Shown in pieces: positions 14,001 to 24,415 of a stretch of DNA of 64,000 nucleotides (the stretch's first letter is position 1; each line of letters opens with the position of its first letter). The notes under the pieces are model-generated. The model saw only the letters and a program-made list of their open reading frames with translations, had not been told where the DNA came from and did not search any database. The stretch is from Maribacter litopenaei (lineage in GTDB: Bacteria; Bacteroidota; Bacteroidia; Flavobacteriales; Flavobacteriaceae): positions 3,717,001 through 3,781,000 of the forward strand of contig NZ_CP104205.1 of NCBI RefSeq assembly GCF_025244665.1. Reading direction: 5' to 3'. The position numbers and the translations under genes were made by a program.

Positions 14001-16591
14001 TTGACACGGGATGTTATTATGATACCCCGGCCTATAATGTAGAACCATATGATTTCATTAGGGCTACTGCAACAGCGGTGACTCCTGTAACCTGCTTTGG
14101 CGATACTAACGGTGAATTGCAAATAAACATAACCGGGTATACAGGTAACTATAATTATCAAGTGTTCGATGCCGCAGGTAACCCAGTAGGCGGAGTGGTA
14201 AGTACGGATACTTCCGTAAACCCAAGACTTGTTGGTGGGCTATCTGGTGGCAATTATTATGTGACCATCACCGAAACAGAGGTTCCTTTCTGTTCTGAAG
14301 ACACCAATATAGTGACGATCGTTTCTCCGGATAGAGATCTAACGGCTGCTGTGGACATACTATCCCAGCCAACATGTACAAATGACATGGGAGCAATACG
14401 TGTTGTGCCGGACGGCGGATATGCACCTTATAATATTGTCATGACCAATGGAACGGATACCTACTCAGCAAATGGGGTGTACGCTAATGTATTTAGTGGA
14501 CTTGCTGCCGGAACCTATGACATCACGGTAACCGATAGTCAAGGTTGTGAACGTGTTTACTCGGAGACCTTGGATCCAGCTATACCTATTCAGGCCGATG
14601 CGACGCCTTTGGTTACCGACCTAGCTTGTTATGGGGATATGGGTGCTACGGTAACTGCAAATATTATAGTTGCAGGAGGAAGCGGTTCTTATGAATATCA
14701 ATTAAATAGATATGATGCTACGGGAACTACCATTGTTTCCACTACAGCATCTCAATTAAGCCCAGATTTTAATGATCTTGGTGCTGGAATTTACAGTATT
14801 ACAGTTACGGATGGTTGGAACTGTGATGTAACTACCAATACCGTTGAGATTAGGGAGCCGAAGTGATTCGTGCACAATTGATCCGAACCGATCCTTTGAC
14901 CTGTGCGACCGGAGTAGAGTTTGAGCTTACGGCTACAGGAGGTAGTGGTACCTATGAGTATAGTTTGGATGGTGTTACGTATATGCCAATGACTAGTAAT
15001 CCAATGGGATTACCGGCAACCGGTACACTTGGAGCCGGCACCTATCAGTACTATGTTAGGGATGCCGTTAATGGCTGTGAGGCGGTTCAGTCAAATGCCA
15101 TTACCGAAGACATGATTGACCCATTAACATTATTGGTAGATCAATCTGCTGCATATATCAATTGTACGGGAGAAAGTACTGCCATTATCTACGCTGAAGC
15201 CTTTGGAGGACTTGGTAACTATCAGTTTGAGTTGTATACAACTGCTTCTTTGGATATTGCTTCTCGAATTGCAGGGCCAACTTCCGTTGGAGAGTTCAGA
15301 GACCTTCCTGCTGGTACCTATTATGTATCAGTAACCAGTGAGGATTGTACTACGTTACCGGAAGAGGTTATTATTACAGAGCCTGCTCCATTGACTTATA
15401 CTGATGAAGTGATAAATGTTACTTGTGAAGGAGAAGGAAATGGTAGTATTACAGTAACACTTTCCTGGTGGCTCGGAGGATATCAATATGCGATTTCTCC
15501 CAACCTGAACCAATTCGATACCGTAAATACGTTTACGGATCTAGAACCAGGTGATTACATCGTAATCGCTCAAGACCAAAATGGATGTTTCGAATATCCG
15601 GAGTATACCATTACGGAACCTTCAATGCTAATGGTAAATGCGACCACAACTCCAGAGATTTGTGTTGATAGTCAAGATGGTACTATTTCCTTGGATATTA
15701 CAGGAGGTACCGCCCCTTACAGTACAGCGTTGAACTCCAATGATGATGCGGATTTTGTTCAGGATAGAATAGACTTTGTGGATATGGCTGCCGGCAATTA
15801 TCTAATCTTTGTTAGGGATGCCAATGGTTGCGAAACCAATATAGTAGTAGATATAGAGCCAGGAGTAAATCTTAATGCAACTGTAGAGCCTATTTATGTT
15901 TGTACAGATGATGTTCCGGACAATTATGTGAACATTACCTTAGAGGATGAAAGCGTCATAGGTGATGTTATGTATGCATTGGATTCAACAGACCCATCGG
16001 CGTTACAGTTAAATCCGGATTTCACAAATATTGCTCCTGGAGACCATTATATTACAATCGCTCATGCGAACGGTTGTATGATTACCTTAGATTTCACAAT
16101 AGAGAGTTTTGACCCATTGACCTTGGTACTTGAACAGCGAAATCTTAACGAGATTACGGCTGTGGCAGAGGGAGGAAAACCTGAATATACTTATTACTTT
16201 GATGGAATCGATAATGGTAACGACAATACGTTCTACATTACTAGAACCGACACCTATGAGGTTAGGGTAGTGGATGAAAACGGTTGTGAGATGATTGCCA
16301 GCATCTTCATGGAGTTTATAGATGTGGAAATTCCAAATTTCTTTACGCCTGATGGTGATGGACAAAATGATTTCCGGATTCCGAAGAATATTCAACAGTT
16401 CCCGGAGATACTAATAAAGATTTATGATCGTTATGGTAGAGTGGTTTCCGAGACAGGCCCATGATGCCCAGGGCTGGGATGGAAAATACGAAGGGAAGGA
16501 ATTACCAACAGGAGACTATTGGTACGTAATTCAACTGAACGGAGAAGAGGATAGCCGAGAGTTTGTAGGCCATTTCACCCTTTATAGATAA
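2063..16591 (+). CDS. Giant SprB-like gliding-motility adhesin, T9SS type B substrate (~4,840 aa, frame-broken in the text)
   Basis: Secreted cell-surface adhesin. The start is ATG 2063, or ATG 2111 immediately before a clear signal peptide (LSLSVIFLALGIFTTFAQ). The first ~800 residues hold lectin/DUF11-like material (IGNDDADNYTIRDVLP near nt 3390). From nt ~4440 to ~16100 there are dozens of ~80-90-residue SprB-type repeats with the recurring pattern 'T.v.C.g..dG.i.v...GG..pY.Ys.d', 'G.Y.v.VrDanGC'. The end (nt ~16330-16591) is a gliding-motility C-terminal domain: NFFTPDGDGQNDFRI, IYDRYGRVV, GWDGKY, PTGDYWYVI, GHFTLYR. Breaks occur near 2706, 5079 (TGA), 5484, 5550, 5694, 5958, 6194, 6659, 8106, 11618 (TAA), 14864 and 16448; restoring CCGGA/TCCGG or GGTCC rejoins the frame at each. 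SprB-type proteins move along the cell surface and mediate gliding. The family assignment is firm; the ligand is unknown. Confidence 0.88.
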
Positions 16592-16609
16592 AACTTAACC
16601 TAAAAAACT

Positions 16610-17566
16610 ATGCGTAAGAGACTATTGACCTTAGCCTTTGTAATAAGTACCTTGGCAGTAACGGGTCAAGAGCTTAATTCTCCCCAACTTTCGCAGTATT
16701 TGGCTGACAACCCATTTGTATTGGCCCCGACCTATGCAGGTATTGGGAATACGTTAAAATAAGGTTGAATGGATTGGCCCAATGGGTGGGGATAAAGGAC
16801 GCACCCAGGACCCAGTCCTTGGCAGCGGATATGCGAATAGGTGAAAAGTCTCGGTATCGGAGTATTTTTGTATAATGATTCAAACGGATATACCAAGCAA
16901 AGGGGGGCGAGGGTTTCCTTTGCCCACCATTTGACTTTGGACCGTTATGAGGACGAGTTTTTATCCTTTGGTCTTTCATACAATTTCAACCAATTTAATA
17001 TTGATACGGCCCAGTTTGATCTTCTTGAATTTCCTGATGGGGGAGTCGTTAACAATAGGCAAACTACGAACCACAACTTTGATGTGGGCGTTTTGTACCG
17101 ATATGATAAGTTCTACTTTGCCGCCAATGCATCAAACCTATTGGACAAGGACCCAAGGAGTCTTACGTTTGATATAGATGAGCCAAATGAGCTTAGGAAC
17201 TATTATGTCTACACAGGCTATAGATATACAAAAAGCAGGACCAGTAATTTGGAAATAGAACCCTCTGTGCTGTTCAAGATTTTTGAAAGTGATGGAAGAT
17301 CCGAAACGGATTTAAACGTTAAATTCCGTTGGTACGATTTTGAGGATTACTATTATGCAGGGGCTACCTACAGATTCCTCAATGATCAAATTGGTAATCC
17401 GCTTTATGTTGCCCCAATTGTTGGGTTCAAAAAAAGCAACTTTTATTTTGGATACTCCTACCAAATAATTCTTAATGAGATTTTGGGGTACAGTACCGGA
17501 ACACATGTGGTAACTGTAGGGGTTGACTTGTTCCAAGGTATTAGTAATTGTAGGTGTACCTATTAA
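16610..17566 (+). CDS. sprF: PorP/SprF-family T9SS membrane protein
   Basis: This begins 18 nt after the adhesin stop, so it is likely co-transcribed. MRKRLLTLAFVISTLAVTGQ is a signal peptide, and the mature start NSPQLSQYLADNPFVLAPTYAGIG is the typical PorP/SprF opening with an early conserved PxxAG. About 300 residues of alternating beta-strand pattern follow, ending in FQGISNCRCTY. In Flavobacterium johnsoniae, sprF lies directly downstream of sprB and is needed for SprB to reach the surface; the same order here supports that role. Two breaks occur: near 16757 one A appears missing from an A run (TTAAAATAAGG, giving a false TAA), and near 16847 AAGTCTCGGTATC fits AAGTCCGGTATC (ESGIGVF-type strand). 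The length after repair is normal for the family. Confidence 0.85.
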
Positions 17567-17616
17567 TGTTCCCGCTCTTTGTTTAAGTTTGCAGTTGTAA
17601 AAATTGATAACTGAAA

Positions 17617-17994
17617 ATGGGCACAATACGTGTAGATAACATTCGGGTATATTCGTATCACGGATGTCTTTCCGAGGAGACAAAAATTGGAAGTGACTAT
17701 TTGGTGAATGTTGAGGTAAAGGCGGATCTCTCCAAGGCCATAGAATCCGATGAATTAAGGGATACCGTAGATTACGTCCATATAAATCGAATCGTGGTGG
17801 AGGAAATGGGTATCCCCTCAAAACTATTGGAACATGTGGCCAAAAGAATCGGGAATAGAATTTTAGGAGACTTGTCAATGGTCAAAAAAACAACTATATC
17901 CGTTGCCAAAGTAAACCCACCTATAAATGGCGATGTGGAAAAGGTCTTGGTAAAGTTATCCTTTAAAAGGAAAACAGGTTTCAAATCATTGTAG
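17617..17994 (+). CDS. folB: Dihydroneopterin aldolase
   Basis: This enzyme of folate biosynthesis converts 7,8-dihydroneopterin to 6-hydroxymethyl-dihydropterin plus glycolaldehyde. The 125-residue length is normal. Family landmarks are the early YSYHGCLSEETKIG segment (usual F.a.HGv...E...Gq.f), the DTVDYVHINRIV segment, and SKLLEHVAKRI, which carries the conserved glutamate; KVNPPINGDVEKVLV matches the usual K..pPi.g....v.V ending. ATG 17617 lies about 50 nt after the preceding PorP/SprF stop. The frame is intact. The cytoplasmic role is well supported by these motifs. Confidence 0.93.
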   Translation: MGTIRVDNIRVYSYHGCLSEETKIGSDYLVNVEVKADLSKAIESDELRDTVDYVHINRIVVEEMGIPSKLLEHVAKRIGNRILGDLSMVKKTTISVAKVNPPINGDVEKVLVKLSFKRKTGFKSL

Positions 17995-18155
17995 CAGATG
18001 GATTAGGCAAAATCTCGCAAGATTACTATGGTTAGCTTCCAGTTGATGCCTCAAATAGAAAATGATTTCAATCCTAAAATCCATGGCTTAAAAGATCATG
18101 GATTATTATTTCGAACAAACCTCATTTCTTTTAAAACAAAAGGATTAATTTTTAC

Positions 18156-18163
18156 TAAATTTG
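18156..18163 (+). promoter_or_regulatory. Bacteroidetes-type -7 promoter element of tRNA-Cys
   Basis: TAAATTTG matches the TAnnTTTG consensus and lies 17 nt upstream of the tRNA 5' end. No obvious -33 TTG is visible at the usual spacing. Confidence 0.6.
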
Positions 18164-18179
18164 CAATCGATTTAAAAAG

Positions 18180-18253
18180 GGCATCGTGGCCGAGTGGCTA
18201 GGCAGAGCTCTGCAAAAGCTTGTACAGCGGTTCGAATCCGCTCGATGCCTCCA
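18180..18253 (+). tRNA. tRNA-Cys (GCA anticodon), CCA encoded
   Basis: A full cloverleaf can be folded by eye. The acceptor stem GGCATCG pairs with CGATGCC, the D arm contains GCCGAGTGGCTAGGC, and the anticodon stem GAGCT/AGCTT (one G-T pair) encloses the loop CTGCAAA with anticodon GCA. The T arm is GCGG-TTCGAATC-CGC. The discriminator T at 18250 is followed by an encoded CCA. It reads away from folB and is followed by a hairpin terminator. Confidence 0.95.
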
Positions 18254-18282
18254 AAAACCTTCCGAGAAATGGGAGGTTTTTT
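18254..18282 (+). terminator. Rho-independent terminator after tRNA-Cys
   Basis: AAAACCTTCC (18254-18263) pairs with GGGAGGTTTT (18271-18280) around the loop GAGAAAT, followed by T's. It overlaps the 3' end of the convergent DoxX-like gene and may work in both directions. Confidence 0.75.
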
Positions 18283-18679
18283 AGTTTTGCAGTAGAAACA
18301 ACAAAAAAATGCTAGGCATAAGATATATAACGATGGTTCTTGCTCCGTCATAATCCTTGGCCACACGCTGTCCCATTAAGAGCATCAATAGGGTTGCACA
18401 TCCTACAAGGGCTCCCAAAAAAGCGAATGATGTATTGCCGGAACTTAAAATCCCATAAATTCCAAATAGGGATATTATACCCGTAAATACTTCCGGAACA
18501 AGGATAATTCCCAATAAAAGGGGGACAGAATTCTTAAAAAGGGTTTTAGCAAAGTGCCCTTTTAACCATCCTATATTACCCTTCCAGTCCGTAATTTTGT
18601 CCAATCCGCTTTGTAGAAAGGTAATGGTTAAAAAAAGAAGCAAAATCAGTTACGGCGCGTAATCTCTTAGTACTTCCAT
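18281..18679 (-). CDS. DoxX/MauE-like small integral membrane protein
   Basis: ATG at 18677-18679 begins MEVLRDYAP; the text then shows TAA where CCGGAA (P-E) is expected (reverse-strand CCGTAA). The frame continues through ELILLLFLTITFLQSGLDKITDW to the stop at 18281, giving about 132 residues. Four hydrophobic helices are visible, and FLQSGLDKITDWKGN is the typical first-helix end of DoxX/MauE-like proteins. These are inner-membrane proteins linked in some cases to redox or methylamine-utilisation maturation; no substrate can be named here. The gene is convergent with tRNA-Cys and directly follows holB on the same strand (2 nt gap), suggesting an operon. Confidence 0.75.
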
Positions 18680-18681
18680 GG

Positions 18682-19843
18682 TTAACTTATTTTAGTTGGT
18701 TTTTTATGTAAAAGCCTTGTAAGACGTATGGATAAATCGGTAAAAATAATTTTTGCGTTCCCATTTCTTTCAACATGGTAGATGGCCTCTTCCAATTCTT
18801 TGGTGATATCCAAAATGTTATTTTCATGAACAAAGGGGGCAAACTTTTCTAATTGAAATCCGTCCGAATGTATCTTCATGTAGGCGAGTTCATGTACACC
18901 ATAGTTAATGAGCATGGCCTGGCGCATTACCATTATGCAATAATGAAGAAACTTTTTTTGTGTTTCCCTTCCTGTTTTCGATACTTCTTCGCTCCATAGA
19001 ATCAATTCATGTATGGCGGCTTTGTTGCCTTTGGCCTTAAAGGCACTACGAACCCATTGCACGAACCATTTCTCGAACACAAGGTCCTCGGAATCCTTGT
19101 TCAATAAATCGAGGGCCTTATTGAAATTACCGTTCGCTTCATGGGCAATTTGCATGGCCTCTTGCTGTGAAGCCCCTTTTTTGAGCAGTTCAGTCAAAAT
19201 TACATCTTCGGCCGAGAGGCGGAAAATGTAAAATTTGACACCTTGAACGTATTGTCTGAAGAATTTGTTCCTCCTCCTGACAAAGCAATAGAAAAACCGT
19301 TTTTTCAGGAGGTTCCTCAATCAATTTTAGAAGCTTATTGGATGCAGCAGTATTCAATTTCTCGGCCATCCACACGATCATCACTTTAAAGCCGCCTTCG
19401 TAGGACTTTAGAGACAATTTCTTCACAATTTCCTTGGCCTCGTCCACACCAATCCGGCCTTGCTTTTTTTCAATATCGATTAACCGATACCAATCAAATA
19501 GATTACCGTACGGTTGTTCGTTCATAAAGTCCCGCCACTCTTTCATGAAATTATCGCTGACTGCATGCTTTTTAGCCTGTTCTGTGTTGGCAACGGGAAA
19601 GGCAAAATGCAGGTCGGGATGGGCTAAGGAACGGAACTTTAGGTTGCACGTCATATTTTCCCCTTCATTCTCGCTATTCGTGTTTCCACAAATCAAATAC
19701 TGGGAATATGCCAGGGCCATAGGTAAGACACCTGAACCTTCCGGGCCTACGAATAATTGTGCATGCGGAATCCTGCCCGCATCGGCACTGGATGTGAGGT
19801 GGTTTTTTATATGGGGTAGTCCTAAAACGTCCTTAAAAAGCAT
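18682..19843 (-). CDS. holB: DNA polymerase III delta' subunit (clamp loader), frame-broken
   Basis: This clamp-loader ATPase-like subunit places the beta clamp on DNA. The N-terminal MLFKDVLGLPHIKNHLTSSADAGRIPHAQLFVGPEGSG is the usual delta' opening with a degenerate P-loop. KLNTAASNKLLKLIEEPPEKTVFLL carries the sensor region (N.A.NaLLK.lEEPP), followed by IRSRCQILHF. The helical C-terminal half (AEDVILTELLKKGASQQEAMQIAHEANGNF) continues in another frame. The break near 19212 is a CCGAGA in the plus-strand text where CCGGA restores HFPPPAEDV. After repair the protein is about 386 residues, normal for Flavobacteriaceae. The gene is essential, so the break is very unlikely to be real. It is divergent from pgk. 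Confidence 0.9.
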
Positions 19844-19925
19844 GGTTTCAAATATAGTTGTTTTTAGGCCAGTAAAGAATACGCATAAATTGCCATAGGG
19901 TGTTTTAACTACATCTTTTAATCTT

Positions 19926-19933
19926 TACATTTG
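19926..19933 (+). promoter_or_regulatory. -7 promoter element of pgk
   Basis: TACATTTG matches TAnnTTTG and ends 24 nt before the pgk ATG, leaving a short leader. No well-spaced TTG -33 element is evident. Confidence 0.6.
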
Positions 19934-19957
19934 CCATTCATTTAAAAGCACCATTCC

Positions 19958-21149
19958 ATGAAAGTAATAGACGACTTTAATTTTGAAAACAAAAAGGCTT
20001 TGATAAGGGTAGACTTCAATGTTCCTTTGAACGAAAATTTTGAAGTAACCGATGCGAATAGGATCGAGGCGGCTAAACCAACCATTATCAAGGTTTTGGA
20101 AGATGGTGGTAGCGCAGTACTAATGAGTCATCCGGGAAGGCCGAGATGGTAAAAGAAATCCTGATTTATCGCTGAAGCATATTTGCGCCAAGGTATCCGA
20201 AGTTATCGGTGTTTCTGTAAAATTTGTGGATGATTGTGTTGGTGACAAGGCAGAAAAAGCAGTTTCCGAGTTAAAAAGTGGGGAAGTGCTTTTATTGGAA
20301 AATCTAAGATATTATTCGGAGGAGGAAAAGGGAGATGAGGTGTTCTCAGAAAAATTATCAAAGTTAGGAGATATTTATGTGAACGATGCTTTTGGAACTG
20401 CTCACAGGGCTCATGCTTCTACCACTATCGTAGCAAAGTTCTTTCCAGGGGCAAAATGCTTTGGATATCTGCTGGCAAAGGAAATAGACGCTATCGAAAA
20501 GGTGATGCAAACGGGTGAAAAACCAGTTTTGGCCATTTTAGGGGGTGCTAAGGTTTCTTCAAAAATAACCATTATCGAAAATATCCTAGACAAAGTGGAT
20601 GATTTGATTATTGGTGGGGGTATGACCTATACCTTTATCAAGGCACAAGGAGGTAGTGTAGGTAATTCTATTTGCGAGGACGATAAAATGGAGTTGGCGT
20701 TGGATATCTTAAAGCAAGCAAAGGAAAAAGGTGTTAACGTACATCTTCCAGTGGATGTTTTGGCAGCCGACGATTTCAGTCCAAATGCCAACACTAAAAT
20801 TACGGATGTTGACAAGATACCCAATGGTTGGCAAGGTTTAGATGCCGATCTCCAAAGTTTGGAAAACTTCAAAAGAGTTATTTTACAGGCAAAAACAATA
20901 CTTTGGAATGGGCCTGTAGGTGTTTTTGAAATGGAAAAATTCGCTAAAGGAACGATAGCGATAGGCAATTACATTGATGAAGCAACCCAAAACGGTGCAT
21001 TTTCACTTGTTGGAGGTGGGGATTCTGTTGCCGCTGTCAAGCAATTTGGCTTTGAGGACAAGGTTAGTTATGTCTCCACAGGGGGTGGGGCCATGTTGGA
21101 AAGCCTTGAGGGGAAGACCCTACCGGGAATTGCCGCAATAAACGATTAG
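19958..21149 (+). CDS. pgk: Phosphoglycerate kinase (frame-broken in the text)
   Basis: Glycolytic enzyme interconverting 1,3-bisphosphoglycerate + ADP and 3-phosphoglycerate + ATP. Visible motifs are [13 protein letters not shown] (substrate-binding N-domain signature), [64 protein letters not shown] and [12 protein letters not shown] (nucleotide-binding C-domain). The break at about 20143 reads GGCCGAGATGG; GGCCGGATGG restores [16 protein letters not shown], giving a ~396-residue protein of normal size. The text has SHPGRP where SHLGRP or SHFGRP is usual; this proline overlaps TCCGGG, so it may also be a miscall. Essential single-copy metabolism makes true inactivation improbable. Confidence 0.95.
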
Positions 21150-21267
21150 TCAGGGCGTTATCGATTAACGGAGTTTATCGATGGAATGTACATTTTAAGA
21201 AAGAAAATTTTATTCTAAAGGAAAAATGTACGATTTTCGTTGGTCCCGCTAAGAAATTTTACGCTCT

Positions 21268-22900
21268 ATGATCAAGTCACGTATCCGTAGTATTTTTCTT
21301 GTTGGTTTTTTTGTGTTACCAATGACTATTTTGGCACAGCAAAAGGATTCAACAACCGTTGTAAAAAAGGAGGAATTATCCTTAAAGCAGGTTGAAAACG
21401 ATTCTGCTACGTTGCAAGCAGAACAGGTGATTGACCTTTCTGCAGTAGATTCTATTCCGAGATAATGACTTTATACTTGTAAAGTCTAATGAGACTAAAA
21501 AGTACGATCTTAGGAATCATGACTTAGCAGCGAAGTATGACAGTCTTTGGATGAACGAGCTCATTGCCAATGCGCCTCTTTTTGATGCCATCTACGAAGA
21601 CGTAACAACACTGGAGCCAGATTCTACCTATGTTTTGGACTTGAATACGGATACTCTTAAACTTAGGCTGGAAAAATTAAACCGGAAGACCCCTTTCAAT
21701 GTTGCATATAATCCTTCCCTTGAAAATGTCATCAAATCATTTTTGACAAGAAGAAGGGGACTAATGCAGCGTATGTTAACTGCAAGTCAATTTTACTTTC
21801 CTCTTTTTGAGCAGCAAATGGACAATCATAACATCCCTTTAGAGATGAAGTATTTGTCCATCGTTGAATCCGCGTTAAACCCCAAGGCGAGATCTAGGGT
21901 TGGAGCCACTGGCTTATGGCAATTTATGTATGGGACTGGTAAAATGTACAAATTGGATGTCACTAGTTATGTGGACGAGCGTAGTGATCCTATTAAGTCA
22001 ACAGAGGCAGCTTGTAAGTACCTGTCCAAGCTTTATAATATATTCCAGGATTGGGATCCGGCTTTGGCAGCGTACAATTCCGGCCCCGGAAATGTAAATA
22101 AGGCCATCAGAAGATCCGGAGGTTATAAAAACTATTGGAACATAAGAAGGAATTTGCCAAGGGAGACGGCTGGATATGTTCCTGCATTTTTGGCCACCAT
22201 GTATATTTTTGAATATGCCGAAGAACATGGTTTGAAGGGCCAAAAAGTGGAAAGGCCTTACTTTGAAACGGATACCGTTCACGTAAAAAGCCTCATCACA
22301 TTTGATCAGATTTCTGAATTGGTTGGCATAGGAAAGGAAGAGCTTAAAATTTTAAATCCTTCTTATAAACTTAACGCTATACCCTATGTAGAAGGCAAAA
22401 ACTATACCTTGAGGCTCCCAGTAAGCTATATGGGCAAATTCGTTGCAAATGAAGAGGCTATATATGCCCATGTGGAAAAGGAACTAAAAAGCAAGGAAAG
22501 TCCTTTACCACAATTGGTAAAACAGGCCCAGGAAGACCAAATCCGTTATAGGGTGAGAAGTGGTGACTATCCGGGTAAAATTGCGGAACGATATGGGGTA
22601 GGTGTAAGCCAAATTAAAAGATGGAATGGATTACGGAGCAATGATCTTAGAATAGGACAACGATTGACCATATTCCCAAGAAAACAGCCGGTAGCTTCCG
22701 TCAAACCAAAGGATACTCCATCTAAGGAGATCATTTCAAGCAATACCAAGGTGCACGAAGTACGCAGTGGAGATTCACTTTGGACGATTTCTAGAAAATA
22801 TCCTGGAGTTAGTATCGAAAATTTACGAGAATGGAACGGTATTAGTGGTAATAACCTAAAACCGGGCACAAAACTAAAACTGTGCGATTGTTCATCGTAA
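21268..22900 (+). CDS. Lytic murein transglycosylase with LysM domains (MltD-like)
   Basis: Periplasmic enzyme that cleaves peptidoglycan glycan strands. A signal peptide (SIFLVGFFVLPMTILAQ) starts at ATG 21268. The SLT domain is at about residues 160-300, with the catalytic-glutamate segment YLSIVESALNPKARSRVGATGLWQF and YNSGPGNVNKAIRRSGG. Two LysM units end the protein: YRVRSGDYPGKIAERYGVGVSQIKRWNG and VRSGDSLWTISRKYPGVSIENLREWNG. The frame breaks at about 21460, where ATTCCGAGATAATGAC should read ATTCCGGATAATGAC, joining VDSIP to DNDFILVKSNE. The downstream DUF4837 gene begins 15 nt after the stop, suggesting co-expression. Confidence 0.9.
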
Positions 22901-22914
22901 ATTAGATATGTAAA

Positions 22915-23908
22915 ATGAAGAAAATCAGAACACTATTTTTATTGACCTTAGTAATTCTTTCTTCCTGTAAAGAAGGCAAGAAGCAGGATTATTTGCCGGA
23001 ATCCATAGGCGCCTACAATACACTTACGGTCGTAATAGATAACGACCTTTGGAAAAGTGAAGTAGGTGACAATATTAGAAGGCATTTTGCAGCACCCGCA
23101 TTAGGTTTATCTTGGGACGAGGCACAGTTCAGTATTACCCAAATTCCACATCAGGTATTTTCAGGTTCGGTCAGGAACACACGGTGCGTGTTGTATGTTA
23201 TGCAAGACACCTTGGATATAGCACATATGAAGCGAAACATGTATGCAAAACCCCAACTGATAGGTGTTGTTAAAGGCAGAAACCAACAGGAAATCATTGA
23301 CAATTTAGATCAAAAGGCCCCTGAATTTATTGCCGACTACAAAGAACTTGAATTGCAAGAGGCACAGAATAAGTTTTTAAAATCCTTGAGCAAGGAAAAG
23401 GCCTTGCAAGAGAAATTAGGTATTACTCTAAATGTTCCATCCGTTTATAAGGTGGGAAGGGAAGAAGATAATTTTGTTTGGATCGACCGTCAAATCCAAA
23501 AGGGAAACATGAATATTATTGCATACAGTGTTCCATGGGATACCTTTAAGAATGACTCTACCTTCGTTCAGGATATAGTTCGTATGCGAGATTCAATTGG
23601 CAACCTTTTTATTCCCGGAGAAGATATTCCTGGAAAAAACAATCATATGATTACTGAGAAGGCTTTTTCACCCTACGTGTTTCCAGCCGAGGTGGCCGGT
23701 AGAAAGGCCGCAGAAGTAAGGGGAAGATGGGAAATGTCCGATTATCCCATGGCTGTATCCTTTTCTAACTTATATCATAAACGATGAGGCAAATAATAGA
23801 AAATTGGTTTTGGAAGGATTCACCTTTGCACCGGCAACCGAAAAACGTGATTACATGTTTGAGTTGGAGGCTATATTAAAAACTGTAAAGTTTAACGAAC
23901 TGCAGTAA
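22915..23908 (+). CDS. DUF4837-type lipoprotein
   Basis: About 330 residues. MKKIRTLFLLTLVILSSCKEGKK gives a lipobox (LSSC), so this is a lipid-anchored envelope protein. The body (YNTLTVVIDNDLWKSEVGDNIRRHF, NFVWIDRQI, RWEMSDYPMA) resembles the DUF4837 family of Bacteroidetes from memory; no biochemical function is known. The text frame ends early at 23787. A disruption near 23755-23760 (GGCTGTATCCTTTT) hides a likely M-A-G-P-F, and the frame resumes FLTYIINDEANNRKLVLEGFTFAPATEKRDYMFELEAILKTVKF to TAA 23906-23908. The garbled bases fit GGTCC, or CCGGACC. A strong terminator follows 17 nt later. Confidence 0.8.
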
Positions 23909-23925
23909 TTTAAACTGTCCAAAAT

Positions 23926-23959
23926 AAAAGCGGCCCAAGAATACTCTTGGGCCGCTTTT
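23926..23959. terminator. Strong hairpin terminator, probably bidirectional
   Basis: A perfect 15-bp stem AAAAGCGGCCCAAGA / TCTTGGGCCGCTTTT with loop ATAC, followed by ATT-rich sequence. It separates the DUF4837 gene (+) from the convergent small membrane-protein gene (-). Confidence 0.9.
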
Positions 23960-23985
23960 ATTATAATTAATAAAACTAAACTTCT

Positions 23986-24167
23986 TTAGAGATTGCTAAA
24001 TGAGAAGCCTGTGGATATTCTAAAAATTAAGGCATAGGCTGCCAAGACTAGAAGAGCAAAGCAAGCCCAAGAGAAAAATTTGAAATAGTTCTCCGAATAA
24101 AACTTTTCCAGTTTTTAAAGGCCTCGATATAAATTTCCTTGATAAGTAAAAGATTCCCCATAATCAT
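23986..24167 (-). CDS. Small membrane protein of ~60 residues (DUF6747-like?), frame-broken
   Basis: Reading the minus strand from ATG 24165-24167 (or ATG 24159-24161) gives MIMGNLLLIKEIYIEAFKNW, then KSF. In the given text this frame soon stops. If ATTCGGAG is restored to ATTCCGGAG (plus-strand CCGAATAAA near 24093), it continues as IPENYFKFFSWACFALLVLAAYALIF and RISTGFSFSNL to TAA at 23986. This is one amphipathic N-terminal segment and one transmembrane helix. It resembles a small Flavobacteriaceae-specific family I remember as DUF6747; that name is tentative. Because the frame is broken it would be missed by ordinary ORF calling. Function unknown. Confidence 0.65.
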
Positions 24168-24346
24168 ATTTTTTAGTTATGGTATCAAACTTCTTAAATA
24201 GAATGCAGAATGCTAAAAAGATTAGATTAACGGATTAAAAATTCTTTGAAGAAATGGGGTTATTTTAAATAATCTATGAACGGTTCAAAAGCACGACGAA
24301 AAGACAATAGATTCAAAAAGCACTTACAAGGAGATTAATAGTTTCC

Positions 24347-24392
24347 AAACAAAAGGGCGGGAATCAATGTAAAGATTCCCGCCCTTTTGTTT
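24347..24392. terminator. Very strong hairpin terminator after the PorE-like gene
   Basis: A perfect 19-bp stem (AAACAAAAGGGCGGGAATC / GATTCCCGCCCTTTTGTTT) with an 8-nt loop, 24 nt past the stop of the minus-strand OmpA gene. The 170 bases between it and the small membrane gene contain no recognisable feature. Confidence 0.88.
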
Positions 24393-24415
24393 TAATAAAT
24401 TTTATGGATCTTATT

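Noticed and set aside
4368..14161. Minus-strand open frames within the adhesin gene
   Set aside because: They are compositional shadows of the repeat codons and lack family motifs.
2063..16591. Adhesin gene decaying as a pseudogene
   Set aside because: Breaks of the same two sequence types also occur in pgk, holB and many other genes, and the reading frames between breaks show no drift or extra stops.
2063..16591. Tandem DNA repeats or CRISPR-like arrays inside the adhesin
   Set aside because: The periodicity is in the protein (80-90 residues) with divergent DNA; there are no short identical repeats separated by unique spacers.
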